DNA from: Citrobacter enshiensis
Lineage (GTDB): Bacteria > Pseudomonadota > Gammaproteobacteria > Enterobacterales > Enterobacteriaceae
Length of the DNA stretch: 64,000 bases
Reading direction: 5' to 3'
Assembly: GCF_029338175.1 (NCBI RefSeq)
Contig: NZ_CP119862.1
Location: 1,736,001-1,800,000 of the forward strand
A program made the position numbers and the translations under genes. Below are positions 20,300-33,102 of this stretch, piece by piece. The notes under the pieces were generated by a model that made no database searches, was not told the DNA's origin, and saw only the letters and a program-made list of their open reading frames with translations. How positions within the stretch are numbered: the first letter of the stretch is position 1; each line of letters begins with the position of its first letter.

Positions 20300-21443
20300 A
20301 TGATGAAATCCAAAATGAAATTGATGCCATTATTGGTGTCGGTAGCCCTGATAAGTGGTTGCACAGTACTTCCGGGCAGCAATATGTCTACGATGGGTAA
20401 AGATGTCATCAAACAACAGGACGCTGATTTTGATCTCGACCGAATGGTGAATGTCTATCCGTTAACCCCGCGTTTGGTTGAACAATTACGTCCGCGACCC
20501 AACGTGGCGCAACCCAATATGTCGCTAGACCAGGAGATCGCCCGCTACCAGTACCGGGTCGGTGCAGGCGACGTGCTGAATGTGACCGTCTGGGACCACC
20601 CGGAACTGACCACGCCAGCGGGGCAATATCGTAGCTCCAGCGACGCCGGTAACTGGGTACAGCCCGATGGCACCATGTTTTATCCCTACATTGGGCAAAG
20701 TCAGCGTGGTCGGAAAAACGCTGGGTGAAATCCGCAGTGATATTACCGGGCGCTTAGCGAAGTACATTGCTGACCCGCAGGTGGACGTTAATATCGCCGC
20801 TTTCCGCTCGCAGAAGGCGTATGTCTCCGGGCAGGTGAATAAATCGGGCCAGCAGGCGATCACCAACGTTCCTTTGACCGTCCTCGACGCCATTAACGCC
20901 GCAGGTGGTCTGACGGACGCCGCCGACTGGCGCAATGTGGTGCTGACCCATAAAGGGCAGGAGCAGCGCATTTCTCTGCAGGCGCTGCATGCAAAACGGC
21001 GATACTCAGTCAAAAACCGACTGCTGTACCCCGGGGACATTCTGTTTGTGCCGCGCAATGACGATCTGAAAGTCTTCGTGATGGGCGAAGTGAAGAAACA
21101 GAGCACCCTCAAAATGGACTTCAGCGGTATGACGCTGACCGAAGCGCTCGGTACTGCGGAAGGCATCGACCTGACGACCTCCAACGCCAGCGGCATCTTC
21201 GTGATCCGTCCGCTGAAAGGCGAGGGCGGGCGTAACGGCAAGATTGCCAATATCTATCAGCTTGATATGTCCGATGCCACCTCTCTGGTGATGGCGACGG
21301 AATTCCGTCTGCAACCTTACGACGTGGTGTATGTCACCACCGCGCCGGTGGCTCGCTGGAACCGTCTGATCAATCAGTTGCTGCCGACCATCAGCGGTGT
21401 CCGTTACATGACGGATACGGCCAGCGACATTCACACCTGGTAA
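20300..21443 (+). CDS. wza: Colanic acid outer-membrane export lipoprotein Wza (frameshifted)
   Basis: Octameric outer-membrane channel for colanic acid (about 379 aa). It has a signal peptide with lipobox LISGC (Cys21), the polysaccharide export domain ([18 protein letters not shown]), then SLBB-type repeats and the C-terminal amphipathic helix [14 protein letters not shown]. An extra G at 20693-20695 (reading YIGQSQR in place of [10 protein letters not shown]) breaks the frame. Near 20988 and 21015 a further extra C and a missing A cancel each other. Outside these points the protein equals the E. coli one, so I treat it as one gene. Confidence 0.9.
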
Positions 21444-21448
21444 TCGTC

Positions 21449-21890
21449 ATGTTTAACAAAATCTTGGTTGTCTGCGTGGGGAATATTTGCCGTTCCCCAA
21501 CGGCAGAACGTTTGCTGAAAAGTTATCACCCCGCGTTGATGGTGGACTCTGCCGGTTTAGGGGCACTGTCTGGCCACGGAGCGGACCCGTCGGCATTCAG
21601 CGTCGCGGCGGCGCATAACCTCTCTCTGGAAGGGCACTGCGCGCGTCAGATTTCCGGCCGTATGTGCCGCGACTACGACCTGATCCTGACCATGGAGAAA
21701 CGCCATATTGCCCGGTTATGCGAGGATGGCGCCGGAGATGCGCGGCAAAGTGATGTTGTTTGGTCATTGGGATAGTGAACGTGAAATACCCGATCCGTAT
21801 CGCAAAAGTCGTGATGCGTTTGAAGCGGTGTACTCACTCCTTGAACGGTCTGCCCGCCAGTGGGCGCAGGCACTGAATGCAGGGCAGGGG
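21449..21890 (+). CDS. wzb: Low-molecular-weight protein-tyrosine phosphatase Wzb (frameshifted)
   Basis: Cytoplasmic phosphatase that dephosphorylates Wzc. The P-loop C-V-G-N-I-C-R-S gives the nucleophile Cys9 and Arg15, and the Asp loop is DPYRKSR. An extra G near 21725 (GAGG for GAG before ATGGCGCCG) shifts the frame. The 3' end has lost its own stop: the restored frame runs straight into the wzc ATG, implying another indel around 21880-21890. E. coli Wzb is 147 aa, which fits this span. The end coordinate is approximate. Confidence 0.88.
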
Positions 21891-21896
21891 AAAACA

Positions 21897-24060
21897 ATGA
21901 CAGAAAAAGTAAAACAGTCTGCGGCGCCGGTAACGGGCAATGATGAGATTGATATCGGTCGTCTGGTGGGGACCGTGATTGAGGCGCGCTGGTGGGTTCT
22001 TGGCATCACGGCGGCGTTTGCGCTGTGCGCCAGCATCTACACCCTCTTCGCCACGCCTATCTACAGTGCCGATGCACTGGTGCAGATTGAGCAAAATAAC
22101 GGCAACTCACTGGTCCAGGATATCGGCTCAGCTCTGTCGAATAAACCGCCAGCGTCAGACGCAGAAATCCAGCTTATTCAGTCACGTCTGGTGCTGGGAA
22201 AAACGGTGGACGATCTGGATCTGGATATCGCCGTCACTAAAAACAGTTTTCCGTTGTTTGGCGCCGGGTGGGATCGCCTGATGGGGCGTCAGAATGACAC
22301 GGTAAAAGTGACCACGTTCACCCGCCCGAAGGCGATGAATGAACAGGTGTTTACCCTGCATGCTCTGAGCTACAAAACCTACGAACTGACCAGCGACGGC
22401 GGTTTAAGCGCACGGGGTCAGGTGGGACAATTGCTGAGCAAAGAGGGGGTGACCCTGAACGTTAGCGCGATTCAGGCCGCGCCAGACAGCGAATTCACGG
22501 TGACCAAATTCTCCACCCTGGGGATGATCAACGCGTTGCAAAACAACCTGACGGTGACGGAAAACGGGAAAGATACGGGCGTATTAAGCCTCAGTTTTAC
22601 CGGGGAAGACAGAGAACAGATCCGCGACATTCTCAACAGCATCACCCGCAACTATCTCGAGCAAAATATTGCGCGTAAATCAGAAGAGGCGGCAAAAAGC
22701 CTGGCGTTCCTGGCGAAACAGCTGCCTGAAGTGCGTGACCGTCTGGACATCGCAGAGAACAAGCTGAACGCCTTCCGCCAGGATAAAGACTCGGTCGACT
22801 TGCCGCTGGAAGCGAAAGCGGTGCTGGATTCGATGGTCAACATCGATGCCCAGTTGAACGAACTGACCTTCAAAGAGGCGGAAATCTCCAAGCTGTACAC
22901 CAAAGTGCATCCGGCTTACCGCACATTGCTGGAAAAACGCAAGGCTCTGGAAGAGGAAAAAAACAAGTTGAATGGCCGCGTGACGGCGATGCCGAAAACG
23001 CAGCAGGAAATTGTCCGTCTGACGCGTGACGTGGAATCCGGCCAGCAGGTCTATATGCAACTGCTGAATAAACAACAGGAACTGAAAATCACGGAGGCCA
23101 GCACGGTAGGTGATGTCAGGATCGTCGATCCGGCCAATCGCACAGCCCGGCGTGCTGAAACCGAAGAAAGCGCTGATTATCCTCGGCAGCATTATTCTCG
23201 GTCTGATGCTTTCTATCGTTGGTGTTTTGCTGCGCGCCTTGCTTAATCGGGGGATTGAAAGCCCGCAGGCGCTGGAAGAGAACGGGATCAGCGTTTATGC
23301 CAGTATTCCGCTGTCGGAGTGGCAAAAAGCGCACGATAACGTCAAAACCGTTAAAGGCGTTAAGCGCTATAAGCAGAGTCAGTTGCTGGCGGTGGGCAAT
23401 CCCACTGACCTGGCCGTTGAAGCGGTACGTAGCCTGCGCACCAGTCTGCACTTCGCCATGATGCAGGCGCAAAACAATGTGCTGATGCTGACGGGCGTGA
23501 GTCCTTCCATCGGCAAAACGTTTGTCTGCGCCAACCTTGCGGCAGTCATCAGCCAGACCCATAAACGCGTACTGCTGATCGACTGTGACATGCGCAAGGG
23601 CTACACCCATGAGCTGCTCGGCACCAATAACGTGAATGGGCTGTCCGATATTCTGGCGGGAAAAGGGGAGGTCGCCACCAGTGCCAAGCCGACCTCTATC
23701 CCCCATTTCGATCTCGTGCCGCGTGGGCAAGTCCCGCCGAACCCTTCCGAGCTGTTGATGAGCGAACGTTTCGGCGAGCTGATTCGCTGGGCCAGTGCGA
23801 ACTATGACCTGGTGCTGATTGATACGCCGCCTATCCTCGCGGTGACCGATGCCGCGATTGTAGGACGTCATGCCGGTACCACGCTGATGGTGGCGCGTTA
23901 CGCCGTCAACACGCTGAAAGAGGTGGAAACCAGCCTGAGCCGCTTTGAACAAAATGGGGTTCCGGTCAAAGGCGTGATCCTCAACTCCATATTCCGCCGG
24001 GCTTCCGGGTACCAGGATTACGGTTACTACGAGTACGAATACACGTCGGATTCAAAATAA
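21897..24060 (+). CDS. wzc: Colanic acid tyrosine autokinase Wzc (frameshifted)
   Basis: Inner-membrane polysaccharide co-polymerase and BY-kinase working with Wza and Wzb (about 720 aa). Order: cytosolic start MTEKVKQ, TM1 (about 32-52), Wzz-type periplasmic domain with long helices, TM2 (about 425-445), then the kinase. The kinase has Walker A GVSPSIGKTF, Walker A' VLLIDCDMRKG, Walker B VLIDTPP and a C-terminal Tyr cluster (YQDYGYYEYEY). An extra C near 23134 (DPANR in place of DPAIAQPG) shifts the frame just before TM2. Otherwise it is near-identical to E. coli. Confidence 0.92.
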
Positions 24061-24122
24061 AAAATCGTGAGTGGCCTGCTAATTCAGTAGGCCTGATAAG
24101 CAAAGCGCCATCAGGCATAGCT

Positions 24123-24157
24123 GCCGGATGGCGGCGTAAACGCCTTATCCGGCCTAC
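24123..24157. repeat. REP (BIME) palindrome between wzc and wcaA
   Basis: GCCGGATGGCGGC...GCCTTATCCGGCCTAC is a standard enterobacterial REP unit with imperfect inverted arms. It sits in the 134-base gap between wzc and wcaA, where it could dampen or stabilise the long transcript. Confidence 0.85.
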
Positions 24158-24194
24158 ACGCTGTGCCATCAGGCAAAACTTCCCGGAAACGAGT

Positions 24195-25039
24195 ATGAAA
24201 ACAGACAACCCATTGATTTCAATTTATATGCCAACCTGGAAACCGGCAACAGCTCGCCATTCGGGGCGATTAAATCGGTATTGCGCCAGGATTACCGTCA
24301 CTGGGAGATGATCATCGTAGATGATTGCTCCACCTCGTGGGAACAGTTGCAGAAATTTGTTGAAGAGCTGAACGATCCTCGTGTGCGCTATATTCACAAC
24401 GACACTAACTCTGGTGCCTGCGCGGTGCGCAATCAGGCCATCATGCAGGCCAATGGCGCCTACATTACCGGAATTGATGATGATGATGAATGGACGCCGA
24501 ACCGTCTGAGCGTCTTCCTTGAACACGCGCATCAACTGGTGACGCACGCTTTTTTATATGCCAACGATTATGTCTGTGAGGGGGAGGTCTACTCGCAGCC
24601 TGCCAGTTTGCCGCTGTACCCTAAATCGCCGTACTCGCGCCGTTTGTTCTACAAGCGCAACATTATTGGCAATCAGGTTTTTACCGGGGCGTGGCGTTTT
24701 AAAGAGTGCCTGTTCGATACGTCGCTTTCGGCGGCGCAGGATTATGACATTTTTCTGCGCATGGTCGTCGAATATGGCGAGCCGTGGAAAGTGGAAGAGG
24801 TGACGCAAATCCTGCACATCAATCACGGCGAGATGCAGATCACCTCATCGCCGAAAAAATTCTCCGGCTACTTTCATTTTTACCGCAAGCACAAAGACAA
24901 ATTCGACCGGGCCAGCAAAAAGTATCAGCTGTTTACGTTGTATCAGATCCGCAACAAGCGCATGACGTGGCGCACGTTGCTGACGCTCTTTTCCGTACGC
25001 AACGGCAAACGACTGGCTGACGGACTGCGGGGGCGCTAA
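24195..25039 (+). CDS. wcaA: Colanic acid GT2 glycosyltransferase WcaA (frameshifted)
   Basis: Family-2 glycosyltransferase assembling the colanic acid repeat. The start ATG at 24195 reads MKTDNPLISIYMPTW. Extra bases at 24240-24242 (A) and 24263-24266 (G) break the frame in the first 25 codons, after which the frame from 24281 matches E. coli WcaA (279 aa) to the end. Typical GT2 features are IIVDDCSTS and the DXD-like GIDDDDEW. The stop lies 2 bases before wcaB. Confidence 0.9.
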
Positions 25040-25041
25040 GC

Positions 25042-25530
25042 ATGCTGGAAGATTTACGCGCAAACAGCTGGAGCCTGCGTCCGTGCTGCATGGTGCTGGC
25101 GTACCGTGTCGCCCATTTCTGCTCCGTCTGGCGCAAAAAGAATGTGCTGAACAACCTGTGGGCGGCGCCGGTACTGGTGTTGTACCGCATCATCACCGAA
25201 GGCTTTTTCGGTTATGAAATACAAGCCGCGGCCACCATTGGCCGCCGATTCACCATCCATCACGGTTATGCGGTGGTGATTAACAAACACGTGGTGGCGG
25301 GCGACGATTTTACCCTCCGCCACGGCGTCACTATCGGTAATCGCGGCGCTGACAATATGGCCTGCCCGGTGATTGGCAACGGCGTGGACCTGGGCGCCAA
25401 TGTCATTCTGCTCGGCGGCATCACTATTGGTCATAACGTGACGATTGGCGCAGGCAGCGTCGTGCTCGACACCATCCCGGACAACGCGCTGGTGGTGGGC
25501 GAGAAAGCGCGCGTGAGGATCATCAAATGA
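25042..25530 (+). CDS. wcaB: Colanic acid acetyltransferase WcaB
   Basis: O-acetyltransferase of the serine-acetyltransferase/left-handed beta-helix type, 162 aa as in E. coli. The C-terminal two thirds show hexapeptide repeats (IGRRFTIHHGYAVVINKHV, IGNRGADN, ITIGHNVTIGAGSVV). Intact. It overlaps wcaC by 4 bases. Confidence 0.95.
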   Translation: MLEDLRANSWSLRPCCMVLAYRVAHFCSVWRKKNVLNNLWAAPVLVLYRIITEGFFGYEIQAAATIGRRFTIHHGYAVVINKHVVAGDDFTLRHGVTIGNRGADNMACPVIGNGVDLGANVILLGGITIGHNVTIGAGSVVLDTIPDNALVVGEKARVRIIK

Positions 25531-26744
25531 ACATTCTGCAATTTAATGTGCGGTTGGCGGAAGGCGGCGCGGCAGGCGTGGCGTTAGATCTTCACCAGCG
25601 TGCGCTGCAAAAAGGACTGACCTCCCGCTTTGTGTACGGCTATGGCAAAGGCGGTAAGAAAAGCGTTAGCCATCACCGCTACCCGCACGTCATCAAGCAC
25701 ACTCCGCGTCTGACCTCGATGGCGAACATTGCGCTGTTTCGTGTGTTCAATCGCGATCTGTTCGGCAATCTGAATAATGTATACCGCAGCGTAACCCGCA
25801 CGCCTGGCCCCGTGGTGCTGCATTTTCATGTGTTGCACAGTTACTGGCTGAATCTTGCTGAGGTGGTGGCGTTCTGCGAAAAGGTCACAAACCACAAGCC
25901 CGACGTGACGCTGGTGTGGACGCTGCACGATCACTGGAGCGTCACCGGACGCTGCGCCTTTACTGACGGCTGCGAGGGGTGGAAGTCTGGCTGCCAGAAG
26001 TGCCCAACACTCAATAACTATCCGCCGGTTAAGGTGGATCGCGCGCATGAGCTGGTGGACGAAAAGCGCCAGCTGTTTCGTGAAATGCTGGCGCTGGGCT
26101 GCCAGTTTATCTCTCCCAGCCAGCATGTGGCGGGGGCCTTCAATAGTCTGTATGGCGCAGGACGTTGCCGGGTCATCAATAACGGTATTGATGTGGCAAC
26201 CGAAGCGATTCTCTCAACGCTGCCCCCGGTCGTTGAAACCCAGGGCCGGCCGAAAATTGCCATTGTCGCGCACGACTTACGTTATGACGGCAAAACAAAT
26301 CAACGGTTGGTACGCGAGCTGATAGCGCTGGCCGACAAGGTGGAACTGCACACCTTCGGTAAGTTTTCGCCATTCGAAGGGGCCAACGTCATCAACCACG
26401 GCTTTGAAACGGATAAAGGGACGCTGATGAGCGCCCTTAACCAGATGGATGCGTTGCTGTTCAGTTCCCGGGTCGACAACTATCCGCTGATCCTCTGTGA
26501 GGCGCTGTCCATCGGCGTCCCGGTTATCGCGACCCACAGCGAGGCCGCGCGGGAAGTCTTGCAAAAATCAGGGGGGAAAACCTTCGCTGAAGAGGAGGTA
26601 ATACGGCTGGTGCAGCTGAGCAAATCAGAGATTGCCAAGGCGGTATTCGGGAGCACGCTGGCCGCGTTTCGTGAACGCAGCCGTGCGGCGTACAGTGGAG
26701 ATCAGATGCTGGAGGAGTATGTCTCGTTCTATCAGAATCTGTAG
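25527..26744 (+). CDS. wcaC: Colanic acid GT4 glycosyltransferase WcaC
   Basis: Family-4 retaining glycosyltransferase, 405 aa as in E. coli, intact. An early motif FNVRLAEGGAAGVALDLH and the C-terminal donor-site segment DNYPLILCEALSIGVPVIAT mark the two Rossmann domains. Its 3' end overlaps the start of wcaD by 26 bases. Confidence 0.94.
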   Translation: MNILQFNVRLAEGGAAGVALDLHQRALQKGLTSRFVYGYGKGGKKSVSHHRYPHVIKHTPRLTSMANIALFRVFNRDLFGNLNNVYRSVTRTPGPVVLHFHVLHSYWLNLAEVVAFCEKVTNHKPDVTLVWTLHDHWSVTGRCAFTDGCEGWKSGCQKCPTLNNYPPVKVDRAHELVDEKRQLFREMLALGCQFISPSQHVAGAFNSLYGAGRCRVINNGIDVATEAILSTLPPVVETQGRPKIAIVAHDLRYDGKTNQRLVRELIALADKVELHTFGKFSPFEGANVINHGFETDKGTLMSALNQMDALLFSSRVDNYPLILCEALSIGVPVIATHSEAAREVLQKSGGKTFAEEEVIRLVQLSKSEIAKAVFGSTLAAFRERSRAAYSGDQMLEEYVSFYQNL

Positions 26745-27931
26745 TTATCTGCTGCTGCCGCTTATCTATCTGTTGGTTAACGTCAAAATTGCGCAGTTGG
26801 GCGAAAGTTTTCCCATCACCATCGTCACCTTTCTGCCGATCCTGCTGTTGTTATTTGTGGAACGCATCAACATAAAAAAACTGATGATCGCGTTAGGCGT
26901 AGGGGCAGGGCTGACGGCGTTTAACTTTCTGTTTGGTCAGTCGCTGGATGCCAGCAAGTACGTGACGTCAACCCTGCTGTTTGTCTATATCGTCATCATT
27001 ATTGGCATGGTCTGGAGCATTCGCTTCAAAACGATTTCACCGCACAACTACCGTAAGATCCTGCGTTTTTTCTACCTGGTGGTGGCGCTGGTGGTGTTGC
27101 TCGCTGCGGCTGAAATGGCGCAGATCATTCTCACCGGCGGCAGCAGTTTAATGGAAGGAATTTCGAAATATCTTATTTACAGTAATAGCTATGTTCTGAA
27201 TTTTATTAAATTCGGTGGTAAGCGAACAACAGCACTGTATTTCGAACCCGCATTTTTTGCTCTGGCCTTAATCTCAATTTGGCTCAGTATCAAACAGTTT
27301 GGTATCAAAACACCTAAAACTGATGCTATGATTCTGGCAGGGATAATATTATCAGGATCGTTTTCAGGAGTAATGACGTTTATTCTATTTTACTTACTGG
27401 AGTGGGCGTTTCAGTATCTGAATAAGGACGCGATAAAGAAAAAATTACCACTGGCGATAATCTCATTGGCCGTATTTTTGGTCGGTTTGATATTTGCATT
27501 TCCTTACATCTCGACCCGCCTCGGTGATTTAGGTACTGAAGGCTCATCATCCTATTATCGTATTATCGGTCCGTTAGTGATGGTGGGTTATTCGTTGAGC
27601 CATATTGATGGTGTAATCAGATTTGGCTCACTTTATGAATATGTTGCATCATTCGGAATTTTTAACGGTGCAGATGTCGGTAAAAACAATAGACAATGGG
27701 TTGTATCTGCTGATTATTTATTTTTCCTGGTTCGCGGTGTTATTGACGCTGTGGTACATGTGGAAAGTCCTTAAAATGACATTAAATGCGTTTGGCGATA
27801 ATCAGAATTTTCGGGTGCAGCTTTATCTTTTTACGCCGGTGTCGCTGTTTTTTACCGGTTCGATATTTAGTCCGGAATATGCATTTTTAATTGTGTGTCC
27901 GTTTATTTTACGTAAAGCGCTTAGCGTCTGA
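26719..27931 (+). CDS. wcaD: Putative colanic acid polymerase WcaD (frameshifted)
   Basis: Polytopic inner-membrane protein thought to act as the Wzy-type polymerase of colanic acid (405 aa in E. coli). The start ATG at 26719 lies inside wcaC; the longer open frame upstream of it is only the wcaC shadow. There are about ten hydrophobic segments. An extra A in the run at 27682-27686 (after FNGADVGK) breaks the frame; the C-terminus continues in the frame ending 27931 with FILRKALSV. From about 27160 the codons become noticeably AT-rich, as this gene is in E. coli. Confidence 0.9.
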
Positions 27932-27963
27932 GTCATCAGGCGCAATGTTACGAGGTCATTCAC

Positions 27964-28713
27964 ATGTTGCTCAGTATTATCACCGTCGCCTTTCGTAATC
28001 GGGAAGGTATCGTCAGAACGCATGCGTCGTTAGCGCATCTGGCACAGGCGAAGGAGCTCAGCTTCGAGTGGATCGTAGTGGATGGCGGTTCCAACGACGG
28101 AACCCGTGAATTTCTCGAAAATCTGAACGGGGATTACCACTTACGCTTTGTCAGCGAGCCGGATAACGGTATCTATGATGCGATGAACAAAGGGATTGAG
28201 ATGGCGCGCGGTCGCTTTTGCGCTGTTCCTCAACTCTGGCGATATTTTTCATCCACAGGCTGCCCGTTTCGTCCGCCAGCTGCAATCACAAAAAGATGAT
28301 CGGATGATTACCGGCGACGCGCTGCTGGATTTTGGCGATGGTCATAAAATAAAACGTAGCGCGAAACCCGGTTGGTATATTTATCACAGCTTACCGGCGA
28401 GTCATCAGGCAATATTTTTTCCGGTCAGCGGTCTAAAAGTCTGCCAATATGATCTGCAATATAAGGTTTCTTCCGATTATGCACTGGCCGCCAGGATGTA
28501 TAAAAACGGATACCCCTTTAAAAAACTGAACGGCCTGGTGTCTGAATTTTCAATGGGTGGGGTGTCCACGACGAATAATCTGGAATTATGCCAGGATGCG
28601 AAAAAAGTGCAGCGCCAGATATTACGGGTGCCGGGTTTTTGGGATGAATTGTCCATGGCACTTACGCCTGCGCACAACGGGTAAAACGAAGACCTTATAT
28701 AACAAAAACGTAA
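27964..28713 (+). CDS. wcaE: Colanic acid GT2 glycosyltransferase WcaE (frameshifted)
   Basis: Family-2 glycosyltransferase (248 aa in E. coli) with [10 protein letters not shown] and [15 protein letters not shown]. An extra T at 28216-28219 and an extra C at 28653-28654 break the frame. After the second, the frame reads [17 protein letters not shown], matching the E. coli C-terminus. The true stop is probably the TAA at 28711-28713 after a further one-base slip, so the end is approximate. Confidence 0.87.
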
Positions 28714-28728
28714 ATATAAGGAGATGTG

Positions 28729-30430
<1,702 letters not shown>

Positions 30431-30431
<1 letters not shown>

Positions 30432-31408
30432 TGATGAAAAAACGTATTTATATTGCTGGTCATCGTGGAATGGTAGGTTCCGCTATCTATCGGCAGCTTG
30501 CACAGCGAGACGATGTTGAACTGGTTGTTCGTCATCGTGAACAACTTAATCTGTTGGATACGCAAGCCGTTAATGCTTTCTTTGCCAGCGAAGATATTGA
30601 TCAAGTTTATCTGGCTGCGGCTAAAGTTGGTGGAATTATGGCTAATAACAACTATCCATCTGATTTTATTTATGAAAATATGATGATGGAGAATAATATT
30701 ATCCATGCTGCACACAGTTTCAATGTTGAGAAACTTCTTTTTCTGGGGTCGTCATGTATTTATCCTAAATTTGCGCAGCAGCCAATTAAAGAAAGCGAAT
30801 TACTCCAGGGGTCACTCGAACCCACAAATGAGCCGTACGCAATTGCTAAAATTGCGGGAATAAAGCTTTGTGAATCTTATAACAGGCAGTATGGAAGAGA
30901 TTACCGCTCCGTGATGCCAACAAATTTATATGGGCCTAACGATAACTTCCATCGTCATAATTCACATGTTATTCCGGCCCTGCTGCGTCGTTTTCATGAG
31001 GCTGCTCAGCGTAATGAAAAATATGTGGAAGTATGGGGGAGTGGGGAACCGATGCGAGATTTTTTGCATGTGGATGATATGGCCGCTGCCAGCATTTATG
31101 TAATGGAACTTGATCACGAGGTGTGGCAGAAGAATACCGATCCAATGCTTTCTCATGTCAATGTGGGGACAGGGGAAGACTGTACTATCCGGGAGCTTTC
31201 TGACGTTATTGCGAAAGTTGTCGGTTTGAAGAGTGAAATTATTTTTGACTCTTCGAAACCAGACGGTACACCACGAAAATTACTGGATGTGAGTCGCTTA
31301 AGACGCCTTGGCTGGCAACATGAAATTGGGCTGGAACAAGGGCTGGCAAACACTTATCGCTGGTTTATTGATAATCAGCAGAAATTCAGGGGGAGTAATG
31401 CTCCTTAA
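30431..31408 (+). CDS. fcl: GDP-L-fucose synthase Fcl (divergent, AT-rich copy)
   Basis: Epimerase-reductase that makes GDP-L-fucose from the Gmd product. It is 325 aa, intact, with the NADP motif [10 protein letters not shown], Ser of GSSCIYP and the catalytic YAIAK. It is clearly an Fcl but drifts from the E. coli colanic acid protein at many positions. The codon use is AT-rich, like O-antigen-cluster copies. This is the left end of an AT-rich block (30431-34548) inside the GC-rich colanic acid operon, which suggests replacement by recombination. Confidence 0.93.
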
Positions 31409-31877
31409 TAAAGAAGACTTTGCTCACATAGTGCGCTCTACCCCTCTGATCTCACTGGATTTTATTATTGAAAATGAATTTGGCGAGTTTTTAGTTGGGA
31501 GGCGAAATAATAGACCAGCAAAGGGATATTGGTTTGTCCCTGGTGGGCGAGTATTAAAAAGTGAAACTCTGGAGCAGGCGTTTATTCGTTTAAGCGAGGA
31601 GGAGTTGGGTCAGCAATTCGTTCTTATGGATAGTCAATTTTTCGGCGTCTGGCAACACTTTTACGATGACAATTTTTCTGATGCTCGTTTTTCGACGCAC
31701 TATGTCGTTCTGGGGTTTCGGCTCAAAATAAATTCTACTGCCACGATGCTACCCTTAAAGCAGCATGATACCTGGCGTTGGGCGAAATCAGAGGTGCTTC
31801 TTACTGATGAGGATGTCCACCATAATACTCGAGCTTACTTTAATCCAGAGCTGCAGCACCAGGTGCCCGGCTTATGA
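31398..31877 (+). CDS. gmm: GDP-mannose mannosyl hydrolase Gmm (WcaH)
   Basis: Nudix-family hydrolase of GDP-mannose and GDP-glucose, 159 aa as in E. coli. The ATG at 31398 (after GGGGGAGTA) starts MLLNKEDF and overlaps the fcl end by 11 bases; the upstream in-frame ATG inside fcl is rejected. The modified Nudix box [20 protein letters not shown] starts near residue 50. It belongs to the AT-rich block. Confidence 0.92.
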   Translation: MLLNKEDFAHIVRSTPLISLDFIIENEFGEFLVGRRNNRPAKGYWFVPGGRVLKSETLEQAFIRLSEEELGQQFVLMDSQFFGVWQHFYDDNFSDARFSTHYVVLGFRLKINSTATMLPLKQHDTWRWAKSEVLLTDEDVHHNTRAYFNPELQHQVPGL

Positions 31878-33099
31878 GAATTCTGGTTTACGGTATTAAC
31901 TACTCACCTGAACTTACTGGAATCGGCAAGTACACCGGCGAGATGGTGGAATGGATGGCGGGCATGGGCCATGACGTTCGTGTCATAACAGCACCTCCAT
32001 ACTATCCTCAGTGGAAAGTAGAAAAGGGCTACTCATTTTGGCGTTATCGTCGGGAAGAGGGGAAGGCCACAGTTTGGCGCTGTCCTTTATATGTTCCTGG
32101 ACAACCAACGACACTTAAACGGTTACTGCATTTGGCCAGCTTTGCCCTGAGCAGTTTTTTTCCCTTGATGGCTCAGCTTCGTTGGAAGCCTGATCGCATT
32201 ATTGGTGTGGTGCCGACACTATTTTGCACGCCGGGAATGCGTCTGTTAGCGAAATTAACAGGTGCTCGTACGTTGCTGCATATTCAGGATTATGAAGTGG
32301 ATGCCATGCTTGGGCTAGGTATGACGGGGGAAAGGTAAATCTGGAATACTCGCCAGACTGGCAACAGTATTTGAGCGTAGCGGTTTGCTGAATGTTGACA
32401 ACGTCTCCACGATCTCTCATTCAATGATGAAAAGAGCGCAGGGAAAAGGGTTTCCGGCGGAAAAAATGATCTTTTTCCCTAACTGGTCGGAAGTTGCGCG
32501 ATTTCGCGAGGTGAATGTTACTGAGGTGGCTCGATTAAGGCATCAGTTGGGCTTACCAAAGGGAAAAAAAATCATTCTCTATTCCGGCAATATTGGTGAG
32601 AAGCAGGGGATGGAAAATATTGTCGAAGCAGCTGCTGTTCTCGAGAATAAACCTTGGCTATTTGTCATTGTTTGGACAAGGCGGAGGGAAAGCTAGAATA
32701 GAAAAAATGGTAACGGAACGTGCGTTGAGTAATGTGAATTTCTATCCGCTACAACCCTATGAAACATTACCCGCGTTACTAAAAATTGCAGATTGTCATC
32801 TGATAGTTCAGAAGCGTGGTGCAGCCGATGCCGTTTTGCCTTCCAAACTGACGAATATTCTGGCTGTGGGTGGTAATGCCGTGATCACTGCGGAAGAACA
32901 TACTGAACTGGGACAACTTTGCCAGAAACATCCAGGTATTGCGACTTGCATTGACCCGGAATCAGTGGATGCACTGGTTGCAGGTATCACTCAATCATTA
33001 TCTTTACCCGAAAATAATGTCGTTGCTTATACCTATGCTGAGCACACATTCAATAAACAAAATGTGTTAAACCAATTTATTATAGATTTACAGGACTAA
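31874..33099 (+). CDS. wcaI: Colanic acid GT4 glycosyltransferase WcaI (frameshifted)
   Basis: Family-4 glycosyltransferase (407 aa in E. coli) starting [20 protein letters not shown]. An extra G in the run at 32326-32330 and an extra T at 32671-32673 break it into three frames; the joined product follows E. coli WcaI, including [12 protein letters not shown] and [22 protein letters not shown]. It overlaps gmm by 4 bases. AT-rich compared with wcaC or wcaJ. Confidence 0.88.
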
Positions 33100-33102
33100 T
33101 TT

